A DNA stretch of 64,000 nucleotides from CBDDIP01 sp965279405 (GTDB lineage: Bacteria; Actinomycetota; Acidimicrobiia; Acidimicrobiales; Ilumatobacteraceae), in the NCBI GenBank assembly GCA_965279405.1, contig OZ257157.1, positions 744,001-808,000 of the forward strand, given 5' to 3'. Shown in pieces: positions 1 through 8,095 of this stretch. The translations under genes were made by a program, and so were the position numbers. The notes under the pieces were generated by a model. It was not told the origin of the DNA, made no database searches, and saw nothing but the letters and a program-made list of their open reading frames with translations. Position 1 is the stretch's first letter. Every line of letters begins with the position of its first letter.

Positions 1-438
1 GGCGATCGCCTTGTCCGCGCGACGGCCGAACGGACCCAGGAAGTCGTCGACCGCCGCGGCACGTTCACCGGCCAGCTCGGTTGGCCACTCCTCGGCGATC
101 GCGTCGACGGCGGCACGGACCACCGGCGAGGCGAACATCTCCAGCACGGCCACCTGATCCGACGGCATCGCCCCGAACGACTGAGCCACGCCGAGCAGCT
201 GGAACGAGCCGCTGTACCGGGCCCACGCAGCGCAGAACGGGTTCGGGTCGTCGAGCCCGGCGACGCCTGGCGCGAGCGCGGTATCGGTGGTCGTCGGCGC
301 CGCCGTGGCGTCGACACCCGTCGGCAACGGCAACGTCGCGAACGTGTCGAGCACGTCGACGCCCTTGTCGTCCGAGCACGAAGTGACGCCCACGGCGACG
401 AGCAGCAGCGAGGCAGCGATCCGGGCGGGCGACCTCAT
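1..438 (-). CDS. Secreted lipoprotein, unknown function (3' end outside window)
   Basis: Only the first 146 codons are visible; the frame runs off the left edge of the window. The ATG at 438 opens a classic lipoprotein signal: basic start, hydrophobic stretch at residues 7-19 and lipobox VTSC with the lipidated cysteine at residue 21. A threonine- and proline-rich linker follows and then a soluble domain with one cysteine (NPFCAAW). It should be anchored to the outer face of the membrane. I do not recognise the domain. The gene is divergent from the nucleoside hydrolase, with only 35 bp between the two starts, so promoters probably overlap. The complete protein cannot be judged. Confidence 0.8.
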   Translation of the reverse strand, partial: MRSPARIAASLLLVAVGVTSCSDDKGVDVLDTFATLPLPTGVDATAAPTTTDTALAPGVAGLDDPNPFCAAWARYSGSFQLLGVAQSFGAMPSDQVAVLEMFASPVVRAAVDAIAEEWPTELAGERAAAVDDFLGPFGRRADKAIA

Positions 439-473
439 CGGGGCGACTGTAACGGTGCCATGCTGGCCGGATC

Positions 474-1403
474 ATGGCACCGCTTCCCGTCATCATCGAC
501 TGCGACCCCGGCCACGACGATGCCATCGCCATCGTGGTCGCCGCTCGCCACACGAACCTGCTCGGCATCACCACCGTCGGCGGCAACGCGCCGGTCGAGT
601 CGACGACGCGCAACGCGATCATCGTGCGCGACCTCCTCGGCCTCGACGTGGAGGTGCACGCCGGGGCCAACCGCCCGATCGTCGTGCCACCCGCTCACGC
701 CGACTACGTGCACGGCGAGAGCGGGCTCGATGGCGCCGATCTCCCCGAGCCGTCCGGCCCGCCGGCGAGCCACGACGCGGTCGGCTTCATCATCGAGACG
801 TGCCGCGCCAACGACGGCGTGTGGCTGGTGCCCACCGGCCCGTTGACCAACATCGCGCTGGCGCTGCGATCGGCACCCGACCTCGGTTCGCGCATCGCCG
901 GCATCTCGCTGATGGGTGGCGGCACGTTCGGCAACCGCACCGCTGCAGCCGAGTTCAACATCTGGGCCGACCCGGAAGCAGCGGCGATGGTCTTCTCGTA
1001 CGGCGGCCCGCTGATCATGACGGGGCTCGACCTCTCCCATCAGTTCCAGGCGACGCCAGAGCGGATCGCCGCGGTGCGAGCGCTCCCGGGCAAGTTCGCC
1101 GAGGTGATCGCCGACCTCTTCGACTTCTTCAGCCACGCCTACGTCAGCCGCCACCACGACATGCTCGGCGCGGCGGTGCACGACCCGTGCGCAGTGATGG
1201 CGCTGACGCATCCCGAGCTGTTCGAGCGGAAGTTCGCCCACGTCGAGGTCGAGACGCGCGGTCGCCTCACCCGCGGCATGACCGTGATCGACCAGCGCAA
1301 CCTCCTCGAGGTCCCCGACGCCAATTGCGACCTGCTCACCAAGATCGACGTCGACGCCGGCTTCGCCATCATCAACGAAGCCATCGCCCACTACAGCCGC
1401 TGA
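474..1403 (+). CDS. Inosine-uridine preferring nucleoside hydrolase family protein
   Basis: 309 aa, the usual length of the IunH/Rih family, which splits N-glycosidic bonds of ribonucleosides to base plus ribose for salvage. The calcium-binding signature DCDPGHDDA lies at residues 9-17. Further family marks are GGNA (about 38), the VPTGPLTNIALAL segment, the EFNIWADPEAA segment and the AVHDPCAVMAL segment carrying the catalytic-site histidine. There is no signal peptide, so it is cytoplasmic. The ATG at 474 gives the DCDPG motif its normal N-terminal position. Substrate preference (purine or pyrimidine) cannot be read from the sequence. It may be co-transcribed with the dehydrogenase 83 bp downstream. 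Confidence 0.93.
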   Translation: MAPLPVIIDCDPGHDDAIAIVVAARHTNLLGITTVGGNAPVESTTRNAIIVRDLLGLDVEVHAGANRPIVVPPAHADYVHGESGLDGADLPEPSGPPASHDAVGFIIETCRANDGVWLVPTGPLTNIALALRSAPDLGSRIAGISLMGGGTFGNRTAAAEFNIWADPEAAAMVFSYGGPLIMTGLDLSHQFQATPERIAAVRALPGKFAEVIADLFDFFSHAYVSRHHDMLGAAVHDPCAVMALTHPELFERKFAHVEVETRGRLTRGMTVIDQRNLLEVPDANCDLLTKIDVDAGFAIINEAIAHYSR

Positions 1404-1485
1404 TCGATCAGTTCGAGCAAGCGAGGCGGGCGAGCGCCTCGCTCCGGATCGAGTCGACGACGGGCGCCTGCCTACAGTCGCCGCC

Positions 1486-2535
1486 ATGCGAGCTGCTGTG
1501 ATGCGTGATTGGACCATGCGAGTCGACGACATCCCGGTGCCCACACCGGGGCCGGGTCAGGTGCTCACCAAGGTGCTCGCCTGCGGCATCTGCGGTAGCG
1601 ACCTGCACCTCATCAAGCACGGCGAGGAGAGCCGCAAGCTCACCGAGGAGCTCAGCGACGGGCGTGAACCCGACCCGATGGCGCCGAAGATGTTCGAGCC
1701 GTCACAGGACACCGTGATGGGCCACGAGTTCTGCTGCGAGGTCCTCGAGGCCGGGCCCGGCGTCGACAACCTCAAGGCCGGCGACGTGATCGTCAGCATG
1801 CCGGTGGTGTTCGGTGCCGACGGGCTGCACGCCATCGGGTTCAGCAACACCTACCCAGGCGGCTACGCCGAGATGATCGTGCTCAACGAGATGCTCGGGA
1901 TCAAGGTGCCAAACGGTTTGTCCCACGAGCTCGCCGCACTCACCGAGCCACTGGCCGTCGGCGTGCACGCCGTGGCCAAGAGCCGCATCGCCCAGGGCGA
2001 GAGCGCGATCGTGCTCGGCTGCGGCCCGGTCGGCTTGGCGTGCATCGCCGAGATGAAGATGCGCGGCATCGGCCCGATCGTCGCCGCCGACTTCTCGCCG
2101 AAGCGCCGCGCGCTCGCCGAGCGGATGGGTGCCGACGTCGTCGTCGATCCGAAGGAGACGCCGGCCATCGAAGCGTGGCGCAAGGCCGACGGTGTTCGTC
2201 CGTTGGTGATCTTCGAAGCGGTCGGCGTGCCCGGCATGATCGAGCAGGCGATGCGCATGGCGCCGAAGGACGCGCGCATCCTCGTCGTCGGGGCGTGCAT
2301 GCAAGCGGACACCATCCACCCGATGCTCGGCATCGGCCGCGAGCTGAACATCCAGTTCGTCCTCGGTTACGACCCGATGGAGTTCGCCGGCTCGCTCAAC
2401 GCGATCGCCGAGGGCAAGGTCGACCTCTCACCGTGGATCACCGGCACGGTCGACGTCGACGGCGTCCCACAAGCCTTCACCGATCTCGGCAACCCCGAAG
2501 CGCACGCCAAGATCCTCGTCATCCCCGGCTCCTGA
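1486..2535 (+). CDS. Zinc-binding medium-chain alcohol dehydrogenase
   Basis: 349 aa, typical MDR length. The N-terminal GroES-like domain carries CGICGSD (catalytic-zinc cysteine) and GHEF. The Rossmann motif GCGPVG follows near residue 178, so an NAD(P)-linked oxidoreductase is expected. The four-cysteine structural-zinc lobe of classical alcohol dehydrogenases is absent: the segment after GHEF holds no clustered cysteines. An insertion of about 25 residues (HGEESRKL to SQDTV) separates the catalytic-zinc cysteine from GHEF. The substrate is unknown; similar actinobacterial proteins act on alcohols or polyols. A large inverted repeat follows the stop codon. Confidence 0.9.
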   Translation: MRAAVMRDWTMRVDDIPVPTPGPGQVLTKVLACGICGSDLHLIKHGEESRKLTEELSDGREPDPMAPKMFEPSQDTVMGHEFCCEVLEAGPGVDNLKAGDVIVSMPVVFGADGLHAIGFSNTYPGGYAEMIVLNEMLGIKVPNGLSHELAALTEPLAVGVHAVAKSRIAQGESAIVLGCGPVGLACIAEMKMRGIGPIVAADFSPKRRALAERMGADVVVDPKETPAIEAWRKADGVRPLVIFEAVGVPGMIEQAMRMAPKDARILVVGACMQADTIHPMLGIGRELNIQFVLGYDPMEFAGSLNAIAEGKVDLSPWITGTVDVDGVPQAFTDLGNPEAHAKILVIPGS

Positions 2536-2538
2536 CCC

Positions 2539-2587
2539 GATCTCGGACGGTTCCGTGACGCTTTCCGTCACAGATCCGTCCGAGATC
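2539..2587. repeat. 49-bp perfect-arm inverted repeat
   Basis: The arms GATCTCGGACGG (2539-2550) and CCGTCCGAGATC (2576-2587) are perfectly complementary over 12 bp. A second stem, GTGACG/CGTCAC, is nested inside. The element fills almost the whole gap between the dehydrogenase stop and the peptidase start. No T-run follows, so it could be a factor-independent stop without a tail, a processing hairpin or an operator for the downstream gene. Confidence 0.75.
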
Positions 2588-2595
2588 CAGCAAGA

Positions 2596-4674
2596 ATGCT
2601 TGCCATGGTCGATTCGTTCCCTCGGCAGCATGCGCGCACGCAACGGCTCACGCTCGGCGAGCCGCGCAACATCACGGTGTCGCCCGACGGGCAGCGGGTG
2701 GTCTTCGCCCGCAGCCGTGCCGGCGACGACCCGGCCAACTGCCTGTGGGTGCTCGACGTCGCCACCGGTGAGGAGCGGCTGGTCGCCGATCCGCTGGAGC
2801 TGCTCGGCGCGGCCGACGACGAGAACCTGCCGCCAGAAGAGCGGGCACGCCGTGAGCGCATGCGTGAAGGCGCCGGCGGCGTCACCGCGTTCGCCACCGA
2901 CGACGCCGTCGCCGTCGTCTCGTTCGCGCTCGGCGGCAAGCTCTACGTCGGTGGGTTGATCAGCGGCCACGCGCGCGAGCTGCCGGTCGACGGCTCGGTG
3001 TTCGACCCGCGCCCCGATCCGGTCGCCACCCGTGTCGCCTACGTCAGTGGGCGTGCGCTGCGCATCGCCGAGCTCGACGGCAGCAGCTGGGAGCTCGCCG
3101 CCGACGAGAGCCCGGACGTCACGTGGGGCAGCGCCGACTTCATCGCCGCCGAGGAGATGCACCGCTTCCGCGGCTACTGGTGGAGCCCCGACGGCAGCGC
3201 CATCGCCGCCACGCGCGTGGACGTGTCATCGGTGCAGACGTGGTACATCGGCGACCCGGCCAACCCGGATCAGCAGCCGAACGCGATCCGCTACCCGGCA
3301 GCGGGCACGGCCAACGCGGAGGTCACCCTCCACGTGCTCGCGCTGGACGGGGGCGCGACCGAGGTGGTGTGGGACCGCGACGGCTACCCGTACCTCGCTG
3401 ACGTGCGGTGGGCCTCCTCCACCCGTCTGCTGCTCACCGTGCAGTCACGCGACCAGCGCTCGCTGATGGTGCTCGAAGCCGATCCGCAGATCGGCTCCAC
3501 CGAGCCGGTGTTCTCCGACGGCGACCTCGCCTGGGTGGAGCTCGTCCCGGGCACGCCCGGCGTGCTGGCCGACGGCCGCATCGTCACCGCCGCCGACCGA
3601 GACGGCGCCCGTCGACTGCTGATCGATGGCGAGCCGGTCACTCCGGCAGACCTCCAGGTGCGATCGGTCACCGCCGTGCGCGGCAACGAGGTCGTCTTCA
3701 TCGCCAACCCGATCGACGACTCGAGCGTGCAGCACGTGTGGCGCTACGACGACGACGGCGTCGAAGCGATCACCACCGAGCCGGGCGTGCACAGTGCCGC
3801 AGTCGGTGGCCCGACCACCGTGCTGCGCAGCGCCAGCCTCGGCTTCGTCGGGTCGACGACCACCGTGATCGACGGGGCAACGATCGGCTCGTTTGCCGAG
3901 ACACCACTCGTCACCCCGAACGTGTCGATGCACTGCGTCGGCGACCGCAAGCTCGTGTCGGCCGTGCTCCTCCCCCACGACCACGACGGCTCGCCGCTGC
4001 CGGTGCTGCTCGATCCGTACGGCGGCCCGCATGCGCAGCGCGCCGTGCAGGCGCAGTCGTCGTACCTCACGTCGCAGTGGTTCGCCGACCAGGGCTTCGC
4101 CGTCGTCGTCATCGACGGCCGCGGCACACCCGGTCGCGGGTCGGCGTGGGAGCGCGCCGTGCTCGGCGACCTCGCCACCACGGTCCTCGAGGACCAGATC
4201 GACGGTCTGCAGGCGCTGGCCGATCTGCACCCGCTCGACCTCCAGCGCGTCGGCATCCGCGGCTGGAGCTTCGGCGGCTACCTCGCCGCGCTCGCCGTGC
4301 TGAAGCGGCCGGACGTGTTCCACGCCGCCGTCGCCGGCGCACCCGTCACCGAGTGGCGCCTGTACGACACCCACTACACCGAGCGCTACCTCGGCGACCC
4401 GACCGTCGAGTCCGGCCCGTACGCGGTCAGTTCGTTGCTGCCGTTGGCCGACCAGCTGACGCGGCCGCTGCTACTGGTGCACGGTTTGGCCGACGACAAC
4501 GTGGTCGCCGCGCACACGTTGCAGTTCTCGTCCGCGCTGCTCGCGGCCGGCAAGCCGCACGAGGTGCTGCCGCTCGTCGGCGTGACCCACATGACCTCGC
4601 AGGAGGTCGTCGCCGAGAACCTGCTGCTCCACCAGCTGGAGTTCCTGCGCCGATCGCTCGGCATCGACTCCTGA
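2596..4674 (+). CDS. Prolyl oligopeptidase family (S9) dipeptidyl-peptidase-IV-like serine peptidase
   Basis: 692 aa from the ATG at 2596; a second ATG at 2605 is equally possible. The N-terminal 430 residues or so form the DPP-IV-type beta-propeller, including an ADFIAAEEMHRFRGYWWSPD-like segment that in this family carries the substrate-amino-terminus-binding glutamates. The C-terminal alpha/beta hydrolase has the nucleophile in GWSFGG (Ser558), acid in HGLADDN (about Asp633) and histidine in GVTHM (His665). No signal peptide or membrane anchor is evident, so a cytoplasmic peptidase cleaving dipeptides from short peptides is likely. The start lies within ten bases of the preceding inverted repeat, so translation may be affected by it. 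Confidence 0.93.
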   Translation: MLAMVDSFPRQHARTQRLTLGEPRNITVSPDGQRVVFARSRAGDDPANCLWVLDVATGEERLVADPLELLGAADDENLPPEERARRERMREGAGGVTAFATDDAVAVVSFALGGKLYVGGLISGHARELPVDGSVFDPRPDPVATRVAYVSGRALRIAELDGSSWELAADESPDVTWGSADFIAAEEMHRFRGYWWSPDGSAIAATRVDVSSVQTWYIGDPANPDQQPNAIRYPAAGTANAEVTLHVLALDGGATEVVWDRDGYPYLADVRWASSTRLLLTVQSRDQRSLMVLEADPQIGSTEPVFSDGDLAWVELVPGTPGVLADGRIVTAADRDGARRLLIDGEPVTPADLQVRSVTAVRGNEVVFIANPIDDSSVQHVWRYDDDGVEAITTEPGVHSAAVGGPTTVLRSASLGFVGSTTTVIDGATIGSFAETPLVTPNVSMHCVGDRKLVSAVLLPHDHDGSPLPVLLDPYGGPHAQRAVQAQSSYLTSQWFADQGFAVVVIDGRGTPGRGSAWERAVLGDLATTVLEDQIDGLQALADLHPLDLQRVGIRGWSFGGYLAALAVLKRPDVFHAAVAGAPVTEWRLYDTHYTERYLGDPTVESGPYAVSSLLPLADQLTRPLLLVHGLADDNVVAAHTLQFSSALLAAGKPHEVLPLVGVTHMTSQEVVAENLLLHQLEFLRRSLGIDS

Positions 4675-4708
4675 CGAGCGATTCGGTGCCCACTAGGGTG
4701 CCGACCAC

Positions 4709-5110
4709 ATGAACCAGCGATTGAGGGACCTCTACGGGCACGTGGCCGTGCACGCCACCGCGGACCGCGAGCACCAGGCGGTGATCGAGCTGCTGCTCCT
4801 GGTGATGATCGCCGACCAGCACATCACCTCCGACGAGATCGAGGCCATCCGCTCGATCAGCGAGGACTCCGGCTGGGAGTCCTCCACGTTCTCCTTCGAC
4901 CAGTACGTCGGCCAGGCGATGGCCAAGGTGCGCGCTTCCCACGAAGCGGGCACCACGGACGCGCTGCTCGACGACATCGACGAACGGGTCACCAGCAGCG
5001 TCCTGCGCCAGTCGTTGTTCAGCGCTGCGCGCGACGTCGCCGGCGTGGACCACGAGATCGACGAGGCCGAGGAGAGCCTCCTCGGTCAGGTCGCCGCCCG
5101 CTTCGGCTGA
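4709..5110 (+). CDS. TerB-like small helical protein
   Basis: 133 aa, all helical and acidic. The pattern of a hydrophobic helix (VIELLLLVMIADQHITSDE), an IASEEI-like acidic loop and a late DHEIDEAEE segment resembles the TerB/DUF533 fold, in which paired acidic loops bind metal. TerB-fold proteins are linked to tellurite-resistance and membrane-associated stress complexes, but no other ter gene is nearby, so no function should be assumed. It sits 34 bp after the S9 peptidase on the same strand. Its 3' end overlaps the convergent prmC by 25 bp. Confidence 0.7.
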   Translation: MNQRLRDLYGHVAVHATADREHQAVIELLLLVMIADQHITSDEIEAIRSISEDSGWESSTFSFDQYVGQAMAKVRASHEAGTTDALLDDIDERVTSSVLRQSLFSAARDVAGVDHEIDEAEESLLGQVAARFG

Positions 5111-5988
5111 CGACCGATCGCGATTCGGTCGTGACCGCTGAGGTCCGGCCGGACCTCCACATCGATGAATCCGGCTGAGCGCATCAGCGCGGCAACTGCC
5201 GGTCCCTGACCCGTGCCGATCTCGAGCACGAGCCAACCGTCGGGCGCCAACCACGACATCGCCTCGGCGACGATGTGGCGAACCGCGTCGAGGCCGTCGG
5301 CCCCGGCGAACAACGCCTCGCCCGGCTCCCAGTCGCGCACGATCGACTCGACTGCCGGGTCGTCGGCGGGCACGTAGGGCGGGTTGCTGACGACGAGGTG
5401 CACGCCGCCGCGCAACGACGACGGCAGCGCGTCGAACCACGAGCCCTCGGCGATCCGCACCGCAGCCGCGGCGCGACCGGCGCCCGCCGCGTTGGCCCTC
5501 GCCACGTCGAGCGCATCGGCCGATGCATCGGTCAGCCACACCTCGACGGTCCCGATCGGCAGCTCTGTGGCGAGCGACAACCCGATCGCTCCGCTGCCCG
5601 TACCGAGATCGACGCACACCAGCCGCCCCGGGGCAGGCGATGGGATCGCGGCCACCAACGCCAGCGCGGCCTCGGCCACCAGCTCGGTCTCCGGCCGCGG
5701 GATCAGCACGCGACGATCGACCAACAGGTCGAGCCGCCTGAACCCCCAACGCCCGAGGACGTACTGCAACGGCTCACCGCCGCGCAGCCGAGCGAGCATC
5801 GCATCGAGGTGGGCCATCGAGCGCTGCGACACCGGCGCATCGAGCTCGTCGGTCAGCTCGTCGCCATCGAGCCCGGAGGCCACCTCGCACAGCCATCGCG
5901 CCTGAGGGCGCCCGACCTCGACGCCGGTCTCGGCGATCAGCTCCCGCCACGTGACCATGCCGTCGGCGCCGATCGCGTCAGGCATCAC
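5086..5988 (-). CDS. prmC: Peptide chain release factor N5-glutamine methyltransferase
   Basis: 300 aa. PrmC (HemK) methylates the glutamine of the GGQ motif of release factors, using S-adenosylmethionine. Family marks are IPRPETE before the Rossmann domain, DLGTGSGAIGLSLA (SAM binding) and SNPPY (the glutamine-binding NPPY). The start is GTG at 5988 or the adjacent ATG at 5985. Both lie inside the last codons of prfA, an 11-bp overlap implying translational coupling of the enzyme to its substrate. The prfA-prmC pair is the common bacterial arrangement. The 3' end overlaps the convergent TerB-like gene. Confidence 0.96.
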   Translation of the reverse strand: MMPDAIGADGMVTWRELIAETGVEVGRPQARWLCEVASGLDGDELTDELDAPVSQRSMAHLDAMLARLRGGEPLQYVLGRWGFRRLDLLVDRRVLIPRPETELVAEAALALVAAIPSPAPGRLVCVDLGTGSGAIGLSLATELPIGTVEVWLTDASADALDVARANAAGAGRAAAAVRIAEGSWFDALPSSLRGGVHLVVSNPPYVPADDPAVESIVRDWEPGEALFAGADGLDAVRHIVAEAMSWLAPDGWLVLEIGTGQGPAVAALMRSAGFIDVEVRPDLSGHDRIAIGRQPKRAAT

Positions 5989-7042
5989 CGGCGAGCTGAT
6001 GGGCTCGCTCGTCGGCCGTGAGGGCGTCGACGACGTCGTCGAGATCGCCGGCCAGCACGTCCTGCAGCCGGTAGATCGTGAACCCGATGCGGTGATCGGT
6101 GAGCCGGTTCTCCTTGAAGTTGTAGGTGCGGATCTTCTCGCCGCGACCGCCGCCGCCGACCTGCGAACGACGCTCCACCGAGAGTGCGGCCTCCTGCTCC
6201 TCCTGCTTCAACTTCAACAAGCGCGAACGCAGCACGGTCATCGCCCGCGCTCGGTTCTGCAGCTGGCTGCGCTCGTCCTGCATCGCCACGACCAGCCCGG
6301 TCGGCCGGTGGGTGATGCGCACGGCCGAGTCAGTCGTGTTGACGCCCTGCCCGCCGGGGCCGCTGCTGCGGTAGACGTCGATGTCGAGGTCGCGCTCGTC
6401 GATCTCGACGTCGACCTCTTCCGCCTCGGGCAGCACGAGCACTGTCGCCGACGAGGTGTGGATGCGACCCTGACTCTCGGTCACCGGCACGCGCTGCACG
6501 CGGTGCGGGCCGCCCTCGAACTTCAACCGGCCCCAGGCCGTGTCGCCGTTGATCAGCATCGTCAACTGGTTGAGCCCGCCGAGGTCGCTCGGGTCGTGGG
6601 ACAGCACCTCCACCGACCACCCCTTCGCCGCCGCGTAGGCGCGGTACATCTCGTACAGATCGCGGGCGAACAGGTTGGCCTCCTCGCCGCCCTCGGCACC
6701 GCGGATCTCCATGATCACCGCCTTGCCGTCGTTGGGGTCGCGCGGCAGCATCAGCAACCGCAGCTCCTCCTCCAACGCGGCGATGTCCGACTCGGCCGAG
6801 GCGAGCTCGTCGCGCAGCGCGTCGCGCTCGCTGTCGTCGGCCATCGTGAGGAGCTCGCGCGCCGCCTGCGCGTCGGCGCTGCGAGCCCGATGCCGGCGCA
6901 CGCACTCGACCACCGGGGTGAGGTCCTTGTAGCGACGGGAGATGTCGCGCAGCTGGTTCTGGTCGCTGACGATCGCGGGGTCGGAGAGGCTCGCCTCCAG
7001 CGAGACGAACTCGTCCTCCACGGCTTCCAGTCGTTCGAACAC
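5978..7042 (-). CDS. prfA: Peptide chain release factor 1
   Basis: 354 aa, normal RF1 length. The peptidyl-transferase motif GGQ lies in SSGPGGQGVNTTDSAVRITH. The codon-reading tripeptide PxT is present as PVT in RVQRVPVTESQGRIHTS, identifying RF1 (UAA/UAG) rather than RF2 (which has SPF). The N-terminal coiled domain and the C-terminal GGGGRGEKIRTYNF segment are intact. It lies 12 bp downstream of an unknown gene and overlaps prmC. Confidence 0.98.
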   Translation of the reverse strand: MFERLEAVEDEFVSLEASLSDPAIVSDQNQLRDISRRYKDLTPVVECVRRHRARSADAQAARELLTMADDSERDALRDELASAESDIAALEEELRLLMLPRDPNDGKAVIMEIRGAEGGEEANLFARDLYEMYRAYAAAKGWSVEVLSHDPSDLGGLNQLTMLINGDTAWGRLKFEGGPHRVQRVPVTESQGRIHTSSATVLVLPEAEEVDVEIDERDLDIDVYRSSGPGGQGVNTTDSAVRITHRPTGLVVAMQDERSQLQNRARAMTVLRSRLLKLKQEEQEAALSVERRSQVGGGGRGEKIRTYNFKENRLTDHRIGFTIYRLQDVLAGDLDDVVDALTADERAHQLAGDA

Positions 7043-7054
7043 CGGGGAGCCAGG

Positions 7055-8086
7055 CTACGGGGCGGCGGCGCGAGCTGCGTCGACCGCGTGAGCGTCGACG
7101 CCGAACATGCGCACCGGTACCGCGGCCGCGGCAGCGACCAGCTCCTGCACCGGCAGCAGATCGCGTCGCGGCACCACCACCATGCTCGACTCGGTTGCAC
7201 ACACGAGCTGCGCGTCGGTGGCGAACGGCACCACATCGAGGTCGACGCCGCTGCTGCACACGACGGTGACGTCGACGCCCGCGAAGGTGGCGATGGCTAC
7301 GCACGGCACCGAGTCCTTGACGTTCGTTCGCGGGATCGGCGGCGCGGCGATGCGCACATCGCTCGCCCCGATGATCGACGGCTCGGCCACCAGCGCGGCG
7401 CGAAGCGCACGCTCCTGGGCCAACAGGTTCAACGGGTGCGGTCGCGCGCCGGGGCGCCGTTGCTCGGCGACGAACTGGACCACGTCGGCCAGCGCCTCGA
7501 CCGTCGGCCGGTCGCCGTGCAACAACTGGAACGCCTCACGATCGTGGGCGCCGATGCCGACCTCCAAGCGCGTCGCGCCGGACTCGACGTCGGTGACGAC
7601 CCGGCACACCTCCAACCCGTCGACCTCGCCGCTGAGCACGCCGTGCTCGACCACCGGCTGCGCACCGGCCTCGACGATCAGGGCGCGCAACATCGGCCAC
7701 TGCGCGACATCGACAGCAGGCGGGTCGACCGGCTCGAGGTGGTCCGCGGTGGCCGGGGCCAACGTGCGATCCTCCACGCGCCACACGTGCACCGGGAGGC
7801 GGAACGCCGCCGCCCGTCGCGCCAGCAGACCGGTCGCCTCCTCGGCCAGCACGTGCAGCTCCGTGACGCCCTCGTGATTCGGTCGCCGCAGCGCCCACGC
7901 CAGCGCGGGGCCGAGGCCACGCGCCGCGTCCCGGTCGAGCAGGACCCACGCGGCACCGTTGGCCACCAGCCCCGCGCCGAGCCCGAACTCGGCGGGCACG
8001 ACGTCGGCGTCACCCACGCCGTGGTCGCGAGCGAGCGCGGCGAGCTTCATCGCCAGCAACCTCGTGCGCAGTGCGGGGTCGGCCAT
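7055..8086 (-). CDS. Conserved hypothetical protein in the translation-gene block
   Basis: 343 aa, soluble, alanine- and valine-rich, no signal peptide and no motif I recognise. A central DFEGLEVCRVV-like segment (DGLEVCRVVTD) and a C-terminal part rich in alternating beta strands suggest an alpha/beta protein. It starts 10 bp inside the gap after the DUF1501 gene and ends 12 bp before prfA, so it is probably in the prfA-prmC transcription unit. In the usual actinobacterial order rpmE directly precedes prfA, so this gene belongs to an inserted segment. Function unknown. Confidence 0.75.
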   Translation of the reverse strand: MADPALRTRLLAMKLAALARDHGVGDADVVPAEFGLGAGLVANGAAWVLLDRDAARGLGPALAWALRRPNHEGVTELHVLAEEATGLLARRAAAFRLPVHVWRVEDRTLAPATADHLEPVDPPAVDVAQWPMLRALIVEAGAQPVVEHGVLSGEVDGLEVCRVVTDVESGATRLEVGIGAHDREAFQLLHGDRPTVEALADVVQFVAEQRRPGARPHPLNLLAQERALRAALVAEPSIIGASDVRIAAPPIPRTNVKDSVPCVAIATFAGVDVTVVCSSGVDLDVVPFATDAQLVCATESSMVVVPRRDLLPVQELVAAAAAVPVRMFGVDAHAVDAARAAAP

Positions 8087-8095
8087 CCGGCCACG

